In this document: in pieces, positions 8,317-17,481 of the stretch
Position numbering within the stretch: the first letter of the stretch is position 1
Layout: every line of letters begins with the position of its first letter
Source of the DNA: Vibrio sp. S9_S30
GTDB taxonomy: Bacteria > Pseudomonadota > Gammaproteobacteria > Enterobacterales > Vibrionaceae
Assembly: GCF_014694455.1 (NCBI RefSeq)
Contig: NZ_JAAUWT010000003.1
Location: 62,001-126,000, forward strand
Length of the DNA: 64,000 nt
Direction: 5' to 3'
Notes under the pieces: model-generated
Told to the model about the DNA's origin: nothing
Seen by the model: only the letters and a program-made list of their open reading frames with translations
Databases searched by the model: none
Translations under genes and position numbers: made by a program

Positions 8317-9694
8317 AACCGTACTCTCCGAATAGCTGTGTGCTTTCTTGCTTTTCAAACTCACCAAACCATAAACGCTCAAATCGTGATGGCGGCTTGA
8401 ATTGATCTAATGGCGTCGAAAGCGCTAAAGGATCGGACGTCGGTTCGACTAAACGAGCGGTGGCGATAATCACGAGCTCACTTTCCGATTCGACATAGCT
8501 GTTGGTGCTAAAAAACGGCGCAATAATGGGCAGTTCACCTAAAATGGGTAAGGCTTCAATACGTTGGTCACGATACGTTCTAATCAGCCCCGCCAATGCA
8601 AAACTTTGCCCGTCAGCCAGTTCAACGGTGGTGGTGGTCTTGCGAGTATCGATCCCCGGCACCTCTACGCCATTCAGCGTGACGCTGTTTTCACGGCTGA
8701 TGTTGGAAATTTCTGGTGAGACGGTCAGGCTGATTCGATTCCCATCGAGTAGTGTTGGGGTCAGCTCTAACGAAATACCAAAACGCTTAAATTCAATCGA
8801 TACGCCTTCGTCGCTGTTGTCGACAGGAACAGGGTATTCTCCACCAGACATGAATGTAGCGGCTTCCCCCGATTTTGCGGTCAAATTCGGTTCGGCTAAT
8901 ACGCTCACCAAACTGTTTTCAACCAAGGCATCAATAATGCCATTGATGCTGGTATCTTGGTTGTTACCGAGGACGGTCGGGGTGTTGAATTTGTTACCCG
9001 GCGAAACCCCTAACGAGAGGTATTCCCCGATGGCATTCCAGCGTAGGCCTAATTGCTCACTGGTGGAACGTTCCATTTCGACAATGCGCACAGAGATATT
9101 GATTTGGTCAGAACCCGCTACTTTTAGCTTATTCACCACGTTTTCGTAGTATCCGGCCCCACCACCACCAATCGCGGTTCCTTCCACCGCTTTGGTTTGT
9201 TCTCCCCCCTCATTATTGCCGCGGTCTGTATCCGCCAATGAGCGAGCAAAACCTTGAACAATGTTCAGTATTTCATGCGCTTGAATTGGGCTTTGTGCTT
9301 CCCCTTCTACAATGATGACCTCATCTAACGCACGAAGGCGAACTTTCGCATCTGGGTGTTGCACCGAAATAGAACGCTCAAGAATGGATAAATTCGGTTT
9401 AACGTTGACAGAAAAATGGGCAACAGATTTGCCCTGCGAATTCGTCAATACAACATCTGAACGCCCAAATGTTTTCGCCGTCACCAAAACAGAAGTATTG
9501 GATGGTGCCCGCACAGACAAAACACTTTTGTCTGACACGTAGATTTCACTGAAGCTTGTATCAAGCTGAATAAGTTCAGATTCACTTTCTGTCACTTCAA
9601 TGCGCTGAGTCTTTGCATGGGCAGAACTCAAAGAAAGCACTAAGCCCAATATCGACATAAAAGTGACACTGTATAACCTTGAGAAATTAGTCAT
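8306..9694 (-). CDS. rcpA: RcpA/CpaC outer-membrane secretin
   Basis: This 462-aa protein begins with a signal peptide (about 1-27, ending SAHA). It has an N-terminal BON/pilus-formation domain and a C-terminal secretin domain, with VRIVEMERSTSEQLGLRW and LAEPNLTAKSGEAATFMSGGEYPVPV typical of Flp secretins. It forms the outer-membrane pore for the pilus. The start overlaps the end of rcpC by eight bases. A Gly-rich segment (TAIGGGGAGYY) separates the two regions. Confidence 0.94.
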   Translation of the reverse strand: MTNFSRLYSVTFMSILGLVLSLSSAHAKTQRIEVTESESELIQLDTSFSEIYVSDKSVLSVRAPSNTSVLVTAKTFGRSDVVLTNSQGKSVAHFSVNVKPNLSILERSISVQHPDAKVRLRALDEVIIVEGEAQSPIQAHEILNIVQGFARSLADTDRGNNEGGEQTKAVEGTAIGGGGAGYYENVVNKLKVAGSDQINISVRIVEMERSTSEQLGLRWNAIGEYLSLGVSPGNKFNTPTVLGNNQDTSINGIIDALVENSLVSVLAEPNLTAKSGEAATFMSGGEYPVPVDNSDEGVSIEFKRFGISLELTPTLLDGNRISLTVSPEISNISRENSVTLNGVEVPGIDTRKTTTTVELADGQSFALAGLIRTYRDQRIEALPILGELPIIAPFFSTNSYVESESELVIIATARLVEPTSDPLALSTPLDQFKPPSRFERLWFGEFEKQESTQLFGEYGFDY

Positions 9695-10565
9695 TGTAAA
9701 TTTTCACTGCTTGAAATGGTTTTGATGATGCATTGTGATTCGTTGACACTTCATGAGCCCATGTGGTGTCTGAATGCTCCTCGCCGAGTACTTGGCTGCT
9801 TCGAAGAATGAGGCTGATCTTTCCAAGTTGCTTTGCAAGCGTTAGCTTCGATGCTTGTTCCAAGCTCAGTTCGAATGTCGTTAACACATATTCATCCGAG
9901 TTGTAGGTTAAGTCGTACAGCGCTTCTTCAGACTCTTTACTCCCCACATCGCTAAACTTCTGGTCGTTAATGGCGAGCAGACGAATATTTTGCAAAATAA
10001 TTTCGGTGGCGACATTGCTCGCTTCACCAAGATTGATCGGGTCGTCATTGTTGGGATCGTCATTGGATTGCTCGTCTAAACCAAGGTTTGACGTCGAGCT
10101 CGTCAGGGCAATATCCACACGGTTACCTGGACGAATCAGCCCGCTGCCTACCTCACTTACGGGTAATTTAAGAGTCAATGCTCGTGCACCCGGTGACAAC
10201 AAGGCACTGATATAGTGGCTGTCTTGAGGCATTAATATGCTATCCCAAGTGATCGGCTCACCACGGAGAAGCGGGCGCGTAAGAAGCGCGCCAACCAGTT
10301 CTTTCTTTTCGAACAACCCTTTTAAAAACAAGTCACCGATTTCAATATCGGTGCTTTCATCTAACGCTTTCCATCGAAGATTACGATCTTCTAAAATCGC
10401 ACCTTGATTAGAATCTCGAACGACAACTAACGCCATTGCGACGGGTTGTGATTCAGTGGGGTCTTCATTTACGACAACCGCTTTGGGTTTCTGCGACATC
10501 CAAATTAAGGTAAGCAGCAACAACATTACTAAGAATGAAATGCCGACCAAAATGGTCCTTCTCAT
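9687..10565 (-). CDS. rcpC: RcpC/CpaB pilus assembly protein
   Basis: This 292-aa protein has one N-terminal membrane helix (about 3-24) and a SAF/CpaB-type domain (LSPGARALTLKLPVSEVGSG, then RPGNRVDIALT). An acidic Asn/Asp-rich insertion (about 165-185) sits in the middle. I prefer the ATG at 10565, which follows GGAGAGAAA, over an in-frame ATG at 10586. RcpC is a periplasmic component thought to work with the RcpA secretin and may bind peptidoglycan. It is separated from flp by 334 bases containing a repeat array; the usual tadV is absent. Confidence 0.88.
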   Translation of the reverse strand: MRRTILVGISFLVMLLLLTLIWMSQKPKAVVVNEDPTESQPVAMALVVVRDSNQGAILEDRNLRWKALDESTDIEIGDLFLKGLFEKKELVGALLTRPLLRGEPITWDSILMPQDSHYISALLSPGARALTLKLPVSEVGSGLIRPGNRVDIALTSSTSNLGLDEQSNDDPNNDDPINLGEASNVATEIILQNIRLLAINDQKFSDVGSKESEEALYDLTYNSDEYVLTTFELSLEQASKLTLAKQLGKISLILRSSQVLGEEHSDTTWAHEVSTNHNASSKPFQAVKIYND

Positions 10566-10899
10566 TTTCTCTCCGAAATGAAACAAAATTGGAAATAATG
10601 AAATGATTTAAAATAGGTTATTTCACTTTGTTTAATATGATTAAATTAGAAATGAATATTTTTTATGAAATAATGTTCCAATTATAAGAGATTCGTATTC
10701 TATTTTAATGAATCTAATTGCGCATCATTTGCTAAGTTACAATAACACTCAGATAAAATAACAATCAGTTCATAGTTCAATCAGTTCATAGTTCAATCAG
10801 TTCATAGTTCACTCAGTTCATAGCTTAATCAGTTCACGGCTTAATCAGCGTATAGCTCGAACAGTGTACAACTCACTCAGCCTATGCCTTCCTGATGTA
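10566..10899. other. flp-rcpC intergenic region without tadV
   Basis: This 334-base stretch holds no gene. The rcpC-proximal half (10566-10761) is very AT-rich and may contain a second promoter or an mRNA processing site, though I cannot point to a convincing promoter. The flp-proximal half is the 16-bp tandem array. In most Tad loci the prepilin peptidase gene tadV lies here. Confidence 0.7.
10762..10889. repeat. Eight 16-bp tandem units between flp and rcpC
   Basis: Exactly eight 16-base units run from 10762 to 10889. The first three (10762-10809) are identical (CAATCAGTTCATAGTT); the fourth to eighth diverge progressively towards flp, ending with CACTCAGCCTATGCCT. The array ends ten bases after the flp stop codon in the direction of transcription, so it would be transcribed as the leader of rcpC or the tail of flp mRNA. 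Confidence 0.95.
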
Positions 10900-11094
10900 T
10901 TACTCTCCACCCATATTTAAGCCGTCAATGATGGCCATGAATTTTTCTTGTAGGGCTGTAATAAATACGCCATCCGACCCGAAAATAGCCAATATTCCTG
11001 CCGCTAAACCCGCAGCTAGAATTCCATACTCAATAGCCGTCGCCCCTTTTTTGCAACGAAATCCCACTAATACCTTTTCCAAAATGTAATTCAT
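10900..11094 (-). CDS. flp: Flp major pilin prepilin
   Basis: This 64-aa prepilin is the structural subunit of the Flp pilus. It has a basic leader (FRCKKG), a cleavage site before ATAIEYGI, Glu5 and Tyr6 of the mature pilin, and a following hydrophobic helix, all diagnostic of Flp pilins. The frame also has a GTG two codons upstream (11100); I prefer the ATG at 11094. It is the first gene of the tad locus and diverges from the large lipoprotein gene at 11363. An AT-rich region precedes it. Confidence 0.93.
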   Translation of the reverse strand: MNYILEKVLVGFRCKKGATAIEYGILAAGLAAGILAIFGSDGVFITALQEKFMAIIDGLNMGGE

Positions 11095-11362
11095 ATCCAC
11101 TCACTTTTATATTTAAATAGTAATTGTTAATAATTTCGAAAATCATATTGCAATTAGTAATAATTATCAATAGCATCTGCGATCATTATCTTGTATTTAC
11201 GCTCTTTAGTAGCCATTTATATACCATACGGACAACTGTACAGAACCATACACCACACAATCACTCATTTATGTTTATTCTCGACTCTAAATAAGTCCCA
11301 ATAATGAGACTGTGCAGGTCCAATTTTTACGCCAATTCTTTGATTAACGAAAGGGAATGAAA

Positions 11363-14300
11363 ATGCTATTTAAAAAACACACGGTCACTGCTGCCGTCAG
11401 TCTTGCACTCGCGGGCTGTGGGGGTGGATCAGGTGATTCCGGCGACAACAAAACCACTATCGCCAGTGGGACAGGCACAAAGGCAGTGAAAGAGTTTGTC
11501 TTGTCCGGAAATATATTTGAAGGCATTGGTAACACGTATTCCGTGAAGATTTGTGCAGGAAAGGTTTGTGACTCTCAGCTTTCTGATTCAGAGAGTGGAG
11601 GGTATGAATTTAAACTTAGAACGGATCAATGGCCAGACGATCTCCCTCTGAAGTTAACCGCAAGCTACGCTCCACAAGGCATGCCTCAGGGCATACTGAT
11701 TGAACAAGAATTGGCGAGCCTTTCAGAGTTGGCGCGTGAAGATCTCAATGAAGACGGGTTAATCACCTCTGATGAATACGGTCTTTTGATTGTTAACCCT
11801 ATTTCGTCGACGATGGATACCGTTTTATCCGAACTCGAAACGCGTATTCCGTCCGCACTAAACGTCACCCCTGCCAACGCCAAACGCAATGATTTACTTG
11901 TAATGATTTCGGAAGCGACTCGCTTTGTGGATCTTAATCAAGACCAATTATCCACCGTGAGAGCAAGGGTGAAAGAACACAACACCGATCTTGGTAAATC
12001 TTGGAGCGATCCAAAAGCATACCCAGCGTCCATTCCGATTGTTTTGACGATCGCACAACTGCAAGAGATTGGCATCAGCGCGAACGAAAGCACACCAGAG
12101 GTGGACAGAACCATTCAACTTGGCATTTACCAAATGTTCCAAGTGGCGGAAAAACACGAGTACGACCAAGTTGTCACCATCAGTGTCCCTAGAGCCGATT
12201 TAGCCAAACTGAAAGGCGAATTGATTTACGATCAGAACTTGGTTTTTGAACTTGCTGCGGTGGCTTCCGAGTTGTTCCCAAAACAACCTGAAAAAGACAC
12301 AGAAGGAAACGATGTTTTAGGAAATCAACCAATACCTGCGCCCGACCAACCACTGGCGGACATTGTTTCTGATCTTATTCAGGTACTTCAAAAAGAACCC
12401 GATCTTGCACTTTTCGATGCCTATAAAGCGATGTTGCAACCTCATTCCATCGCTCTGACTTCTCAGGAAGAGGCTGATATTCAAGCTCGGTTTGAAAAGG
12501 CCATAAAAGAGTTAGCCGACACAAACTACGAGTCCATTTTGATGTCAGCGTTCTTAGACATGAAGCCCAAGAGGTCATTGGTTATCGAAGGACGTTACCC
12601 TTCCCTTTTCAAAGAGGCGAAACTCGCCATAAAACTTGGCACAAAAGCGAAGCCTGAACCGGATTCGTATTACTACACGCAGTATGGCAAGTATCACCCA
12701 CCAAGAATCATCGATACACCGCTGATGGATTCACACGGGAACAGACGTACTCAAATAAGCCAAGTGAACCAAAGCCGATTTTCCGTAACCGTTACTCTGC
12801 CAGATGATGCCGATACCTTTAATGCTTGTAAGCCCGGTGCAGGTCAACGCGGAACTTACACGTGGGATAACATGCAAGATAACCTGACGGTGGTCATCTA
12901 CGATCCAATCTCAGGCGCTGAAGTGCGTTCACTGCTTGGCTCTTTCTGTGAACTGGTGACACTCGATGCCAACTCCGATGGCGTATTAACTGAAACAGAG
13001 TACGACCGGTTAAATGTAGGCTATGTGGCAACAGCCCAAACGGTACTGTTACAAAAGGCGACACTCAATTCGTACGGTGGTACTTATGACTATGTACCCA
13101 AAACCTTAGAGGAAATAAAGACTGGGGTCGCAGCATTGCCACGCGATATGGTGGAAGTATTTGCGGGATTAGCCGCTGTTCAGGCGGAAGGGGTATTATT
13201 TGGTTACTCTATCGATTTAATGGATGAAGCCGATTTCCACCGCTCACTGCTAACGTTGCTCAATATAAATTTAGCGGCAGAATATGGCATGTGGTCGGAC
13301 AACAACATCCTTCCTGACTACACCAAACTGTATGAGCGATTAGGTGACAATGAAGGTTTGGGAGAAGTATTGCTTGCTCACCCAGATAAAAATGTGTCGC
13401 ATATTACCCAAGCGGCGACTCAACTGCTTTTACATTCAGAATTAGACAAAAGCTTCTACACTGAGAATCAAGTACCAGGCGCAGATGTGCTTGTTTATGA
13501 AAACTCACCTATCAGCCCTGTGTGTTTGGATACGGTTGCGGTGGATCAGGTTGTTCGAGTTGGTCTAAAAGGCAAAGGGTTAGATGCGCAAAACAAACCT
13601 TGGGTCACCGTTAACTGGAAAGAAGTAGAAGCTTCTAGCCACTACACCGTCGTTTGGTCGAAAACCCCATTTACGGATGAAGCACAAGCGGAGTTTAGAG
13701 CGGAAAATATTCAATCAGACTCGCTAACCCTGAACGGCCTTGAAATGTGGCAAAAATACTACATTCAGATCATTCCAAACTCTGGTACGCCAAGTGCCCT
13801 CTTGGAATACATGCCAGGGCAAAAGTTTGTTGCCGACACCCATATTTTAATGGGACCAGAAGGCAGCGACGCAAACCATGGGCGTGACAGCAACTCACAC
13901 TGTAACCCACTGGCAGGCAAGGCGTTCAATAGCGATCAAGACGGATTGGCGAGCTCTCGCTACCTTAAGCTTGACGAACAAGGGCAGTCCTTAGCCAGAC
14001 AAGATCTGTCGTTCAAACAATCTAAGTTTTCCTGTGTAGTGGACCAAGACACAGGGCTTGTCTGGGAAACCAAAGCTCAGATCAAAGACACCGATGCCTT
14101 CACACTTAACGACGACCGATCTTTATTCGCCTATAAGACGTTCCCTACTGAGGATCGTGTCCCGTTCAACGGCAGTTGCTATAACCCAGAAACGGGAGCA
14201 CTAGAAACAGGAACGGCCATTTGCAATGTTCAAAACCAGATCAAATGGATGAACGAAGCGAAGCATTGTGGGCTCAGTAACTGGCGTCTTCCTGAAACAG

Positions 14301-14599
14301 ACGAAACTTATGCATTAATGGATTACAAAGGACAAAACAGAGCCAACTGGGATAGCCGCTACTTCCCATTCTATTCTGGATTTGGTTCTTCAACCATTGA
14401 ATGGTCAAACTCTGTCGGTCAAAAAAATTACACTCAGATTTATCATGCCTTCTGGTTAAATGATCAAGAAATAGAAGCCGATAAGGCACATACACTACGA
14501 CCTGACTTGCATCTGTCAGGAAGTGCCCATGACATGTGGGAACCACATTACATCATGTTGGTGAGTGATGGCTTCAATACCAATACATCAGCACAATAA
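11363..14599 (+). CDS. Large lipoprotein with EF-hand-like loops and DUF1566 C-terminal domain
   Basis: This protein of about 1080 aa starts with a lipoprotein signal (LALAGC followed by a GGGSGDSGD linker), so it should be anchored in the outer membrane. Two Asp-rich calcium-loop-like segments (DLNEDGLITSDE near residue 127 and DANSDGVLTETE near 535) suggest calcium binding. A fibronectin-III-like stretch lies near residues 745-820. The C-terminal region from about 890 has DUF1566/Lcl features (DTGLVWETK, LSNWRLPETDE). I place the start at 11363 because AAAGGG lies at proper spacing; an ATG two codons earlier is almost on top of that site. It diverges from flp and precedes a second DUF1566 gene by 13 bases. 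The function is unknown; a surface or pilus-associated adhesin is an inference from context. Confidence 0.8.
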   Translation: MLFKKHTVTAAVSLALAGCGGGSGDSGDNKTTIASGTGTKAVKEFVLSGNIFEGIGNTYSVKICAGKVCDSQLSDSESGGYEFKLRTDQWPDDLPLKLTASYAPQGMPQGILIEQELASLSELAREDLNEDGLITSDEYGLLIVNPISSTMDTVLSELETRIPSALNVTPANAKRNDLLVMISEATRFVDLNQDQLSTVRARVKEHNTDLGKSWSDPKAYPASIPIVLTIAQLQEIGISANESTPEVDRTIQLGIYQMFQVAEKHEYDQVVTISVPRADLAKLKGELIYDQNLVFELAAVASELFPKQPEKDTEGNDVLGNQPIPAPDQPLADIVSDLIQVLQKEPDLALFDAYKAMLQPHSIALTSQEEADIQARFEKAIKELADTNYESILMSAFLDMKPKRSLVIEGRYPSLFKEAKLAIKLGTKAKPEPDSYYYTQYGKYHPPRIIDTPLMDSHGNRRTQISQVNQSRFSVTVTLPDDADTFNACKPGAGQRGTYTWDNMQDNLTVVIYDPISGAEVRSLLGSFCELVTLDANSDGVLTETEYDRLNVGYVATAQTVLLQKATLNSYGGTYDYVPKTLEEIKTGVAALPRDMVEVFAGLAAVQAEGVLFGYSIDLMDEADFHRSLLTLLNINLAAEYGMWSDNNILPDYTKLYERLGDNEGLGEVLLAHPDKNVSHITQAATQLLLHSELDKSFYTENQVPGADVLVYENSPISPVCLDTVAVDQVVRVGLKGKGLDAQNKPWVTVNWKEVEASSHYTVVWSKTPFTDEAQAEFRAENIQSDSLTLNGLEMWQKYYIQIIPNSGTPSALLEYMPGQKFVADTHILMGPEGSDANHGRDSNSHCNPLAGKAFNSDQDGLASSRYLKLDEQGQSLARQDLSFKQSKFSCVVDQDTGLVWETKAQIKDTDAFTLNDDRSLFAYKTFPTEDRVPFNGSCYNPETGALETGTAICNVQNQIKWMNEAKHCGLSNWRLPETDETYALMDYKGQNRANWDSRYFPFYSGFGSSTIEWSNSVGQKNYTQIYHAFWLNDQEIEADKAHTLRPDLHLSGSAHDMWEPHYIMLVSDGFNTNTSAQ

Positions 14600-14612
14600 A
14601 AAGGGATTTACG

Positions 14613-15389
14613 ATGAAACTTAATGCAATAATCACTCTATTTATCGGTGTAGGTATCGGCTTTTCTGTCAATGCTCAAGTGGATCCTAGGCTCATACCCT
14701 CTTGTGTTAATGGGGCATCCCATGAAGCGCCTGTAGGTCGGTTCACTCAAGAAACCATCAATACAGATGTTGGTATGGTAAGAGTCGTCAATGACCATGC
14801 AACAGGCTTACAATGGCAATACTGCCTGTATGGACACGCATCTAATACGTCAACGGGTCAGTGTGAAGGCAGCGCACTCAATGCGGCTGAAAGAGATGCA
14901 GACCAAAACAAACCCTCGTTGGTCAGCCTTGTTAATGGCGAAAACACTCGCCTCGGTGAAACCACAAACCTATGGCGGATCCCAAACGCAAATGAGTTAC
15001 TGAGCATTTACCAACCCAATTGCTCTCCCAGCATTTATACCGACTTCCACTACGTTAACGTGACAACAGCAGAGCTAGAACAAACGCTTTCGTCCATTCA
15101 CGAAGTGGAAATTCAGGAAGAGTACGATCGAGTGTATGACCATTATAAGGAACACTTTCCAGATACATGGCAAGAAGTGTTAGACAATCACATGGCGGAT
15201 TTCAAGCCGCGAACAAAGATGGAGCAGATTATTGCAAAACACTTCAGTTTCCTGAGTTCGACAAGAAGCTACGAATCCAGCTCAAATGACTATCGAGGCG
15301 TTCATTTTGGTTATTCCATTGACATTGTCAATTCGACTTGGCTGCCTCATGCCAATCTTCGCTTTGTGAGAGATATACCCTCTCTGTAG
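14613..15389 (+). CDS. Secreted DUF1566 (Lcl C-terminal type) protein
   Basis: This 258-aa protein has a signal peptide (about 1-22, ending VNAQ) and then a DUF1566-like domain with HATGLQWQYC, NLWRIPNANEL and the terminal LRFVRD. The start at 14613 follows AAAAAGGGA; the frame is open further upstream inside the preceding gene. It lies 13 bases after the large lipoprotein gene, so the two are very likely co-transcribed. It could be a periplasmic or secreted partner of that protein. DUF1566 also forms the C-terminal domain of the Legionella collagen-like adhesin Lcl; function here is not known. Confidence 0.8.
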   Translation: MKLNAIITLFIGVGIGFSVNAQVDPRLIPSCVNGASHEAPVGRFTQETINTDVGMVRVVNDHATGLQWQYCLYGHASNTSTGQCEGSALNAAERDADQNKPSLVSLVNGENTRLGETTNLWRIPNANELLSIYQPNCSPSIYTDFHYVNVTTAELEQTLSSIHEVEIQEEYDRVYDHYKEHFPDTWQEVLDNHMADFKPRTKMEQIIAKHFSFLSSTRSYESSSNDYRGVHFGYSIDIVNSTWLPHANLRFVRDIPSL

Positions 15390-15420
15390 CTCTGATAATA
15401 AATAGCGACCCAGAACGAAA

Positions 15421-15457
15421 AAGGTCTGACGGATAGTCAGACCTTTCTTGTTTTATT
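15421..15457. terminator. Terminator hairpin between convergent genes
   Basis: A perfect 10-bp stem (AAGGTCTGAC, 15421-15430; GTCAGACCTT, 15436-15445) with a five-base loop is followed by a T-rich tract. It should end the DUF1566 operon transcript. The A-rich flank upstream may also let it work for the opposite strand. Confidence 0.88.
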
Positions 15458-15474
15458 TATATAACACTTTTCCA

Positions 15475-15933
15475 TCAAAACTTTATCGAGCCACGCCCTG
15501 TCTGTTGGTCGCGAGGCGATTGGGCTGGTTTTTCTGCGGGTTGTTCTTTATTTTTTTGTTTATTGCTCGCACTCTTTTTATTCGCAGAGCCCGATTTTTT
15601 ATTACCCGAAGCCGTTTCTTTATTGTTGGAAGACCTCGTCTTACGGCTTTCTTGTTTTACGGGTTTCGCTTCTTTTGGTTCAGGCTCTGATACTGGCGCA
15701 TCGCAAATGACAACGTAATACTCCTGATTGAATTCAATCAAGTCACCATCGTAAAGCTTGCGACGCTTTCGAGTTTCTAGCTCACCATTCACTGCTACAT
15801 AACCTTCTGCAATGGCGTATTTCGCTTCACCGCCACCGCTCACCACATTCGCGATTTTTAATACCTTATAGAGCTCTATCGGCTGAGATGACACCTCAAC
15901 CCCTAACGCCTCGACTTCAATCTCTTCACTCAT
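15475..15933 (-). CDS. S4-domain RNA-binding protein (YbcJ-like) with basic disordered tail
   Basis: This 152-aa protein carries an S4 RNA-binding domain at about residues 15-80 (ELYKVLKIANVVSGGGEAK, then YVAVNGELETRKRRKLYDGD), matching the YbcJ family of ribosome-associated proteins. The C-terminal half is a low-complexity basic tail rich in Lys, Ser, Asn and Glu, making it about twice as long as E. coli YbcJ. The tail probably adds RNA or ribosome affinity. It stands alone, convergent with the DUF1566 operon. Confidence 0.85.
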   Translation of the reverse strand: MSEEIEVEALGVEVSSQPIELYKVLKIANVVSGGGEAKYAIAEGYVAVNGELETRKRRKLYDGDLIEFNQEYYVVICDAPVSEPEPKEAKPVKQESRKTRSSNNKETASGNKKSGSANKKSASNKQKNKEQPAEKPAQSPRDQQTGRGSIKF

Positions 15934-16018
15934 TAACGAATCTCACTAGAAATGACGCGACATTATAACGGTTTTTTAAAGCGCTGAGGGATCTATCCCC
16001 AAATGGCTCTAGAACGAC

Positions 16019-16678
16019 TCAATAACACCCAGAGCAGTGATGCTCCAACAGCGTTAATATGTCTTGCGTCTTACACCACAAATACTTCGGATTTTCTGCC
16101 GTGAGTTCGCGTTTCGAACCGTACCCCCAAAGAACACCCGCGCTACTTAATCCATTTTTATGCGCGGCGGTTAAATCTACGGCTCGGTCCCCTATCATCA
16201 AAGAACGGGATGTAATGACCCCTTTCTTTTTTAACGATTCCAGCTGTTGCCACTTTTCAATGCCAACATCACCACCATCAACGAACTCAAAGAGATCTCG
16301 AAGGCCATGCATTTCGAGGATTTGGCTGGCGTAATTTGACGGTTTCGATGTACAAAGACCGAGTGTAAATCGCTGGGATTGGTGCAGAGCTTTAAGAGTT
16401 TGAGCGATGCCGGTGTAAAGGGTGTTTTCTTTGTATCCGATTTCAGAGTAGCGTTCGCGGTATTTGTCGACAAGAGATTGGATGAGTTTGGGGTCGTTTT
16501 GCTTGGTAATATCGTAAAATGTGAGGTCTAGAGGAGGGCCGATGTAGTTAAGTAAGTGCTGCTCTGGGTAACTGGGGAAGTTGTGTGCTTGCAGCGAATA
16601 ATTTATGGACCGTATGAAGCCTTGCCGGGGTTCGATGAGTGTGCCGTCCAAATCAAATAGTATGGTTTGATAGTCCAA
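16019..16678 (-). CDS. HAD-superfamily phosphatase (Gph-like)
   Basis: This 219-aa cytoplasmic hydrolase has HAD motif I (FDLDGTLIEP), motif II (GLCTSKP) and motif IV (MIGDRAVDLTAA), with a helical cap between, as in phosphoglycolate-phosphatase-like enzymes. The substrate cannot be told from sequence. I chose the TTG at 16678 because a perfect AAGGAGG lies five bases upstream and the protein then begins LDYQTILFDLDG; an ATG at 16699 in the same frame would place that ribosome-binding site inside the gene. Confidence 0.82.
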   Translation of the reverse strand: MDYQTILFDLDGTLIEPRQGFIRSINYSLQAHNFPSYPEQHLLNYIGPPLDLTFYDITKQNDPKLIQSLVDKYRERYSEIGYKENTLYTGIAQTLKALHQSQRFTLGLCTSKPSNYASQILEMHGLRDLFEFVDGGDVGIEKWQQLESLKKKGVITSRSLMIGDRAVDLTAAHKNGLSSAGVLWGYGSKRELTAENPKYLWCKTQDILTLLEHHCSGCY

Positions 16679-16946
16679 TATTACCTCCTTGTTGTCCAAA
16701 TTTTTTAGTGTTCATCGTGCTCATTTCCATAGCTTTCAAATGGTAACTAACTTGTTAAAAAAACACCAATAAAAATCAAACAAAAGTTAGGGGCTATCTT
16801 AATAATGCAATTAGCTTGGATTACGTGGGCATCATTTAAACCCGTACCTGTTCAAGCTTTTCTTAGATATCCTCTCTCCCAAGTAAAGTCACAATGCTTA
16901 GTGCCCTCTTTGGCTACTCATCTCATTTGAATTCACGGTATGAAAT

Positions 16947-17435
16947 CTAAGTCTTTTGGGGCAGTACAATTTCTAAAATCGGTAATTGACGCCCTTCAGG
17001 TAACGATGGATACACACCCACTTGTGTGGCGCCGTATTTTTGGTAGAAACCCACGGCATTGGGATCGGAAACAATGATCAGCTTTTCTGCCGATTCTGCC
17101 ATTATTCGAGTCAACACATCGCTCATTATTTGATTGCCAAAACCCAAACCAATAAACAGAGGGGAAACAAAGCAATCTTCTAACTCGAACACTTTACCTT
17201 CAGAGTGGCTAAAGGAATACACACAGCATAATAGACCGTCGGGCGTCACGCCTTTGTAAAAATGACGGTGCATAAAACACGCTTCTGTAATGGTCAGCCC
17301 TGTACGCCATAGCTCGATTTGCTCCGAGCTGTACCCCCAAGACGCTTTTGAATCAAAGATCAAGGCATTGATATTAGGAATATCTCTAGGTTGCGCTTTA
17401 ATGAAGGAGCAACGAGCGGTAGATGAGTCGATCAT
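16947..17435 (-). CDS. GNAT-family N-acetyltransferase
   Basis: This 162-aa protein shows GNAT features: a central strand (KVFELEDCFVSP), the acetyl-CoA loop pattern in IGLGFGNQIM, and the C-terminal FYQKYGATQVG. Such enzymes acetylate small molecules or proteins with acetyl-CoA; the acceptor here is unknown. It is a single-gene unit between the HAD phosphatase and the two signalling genes. Confidence 0.85.
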   Translation of the reverse strand: MIDSSTARCSFIKAQPRDIPNINALIFDSKASWGYSSEQIELWRTGLTITEACFMHRHFYKGVTPDGLLCCVYSFSHSEGKVFELEDCFVSPLFIGLGFGNQIMSDVLTRIMAESAEKLIIVSDPNAVGFYQKYGATQVGVYPSLPEGRQLPILEIVLPQKT

Positions 17436-17481
17436 TGATTCAATTACTTCTATTAACCTTACTCTGGGCTGTGATCGTTAC

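Noticed and set aside
11156..11190. Fur-box-like GATAATGAT and GATAATTATT elements upstream of flp
   Set aside because: In an AT-rich region such partial matches are expected by chance; they do not form a proper 19-bp inverted repeat.
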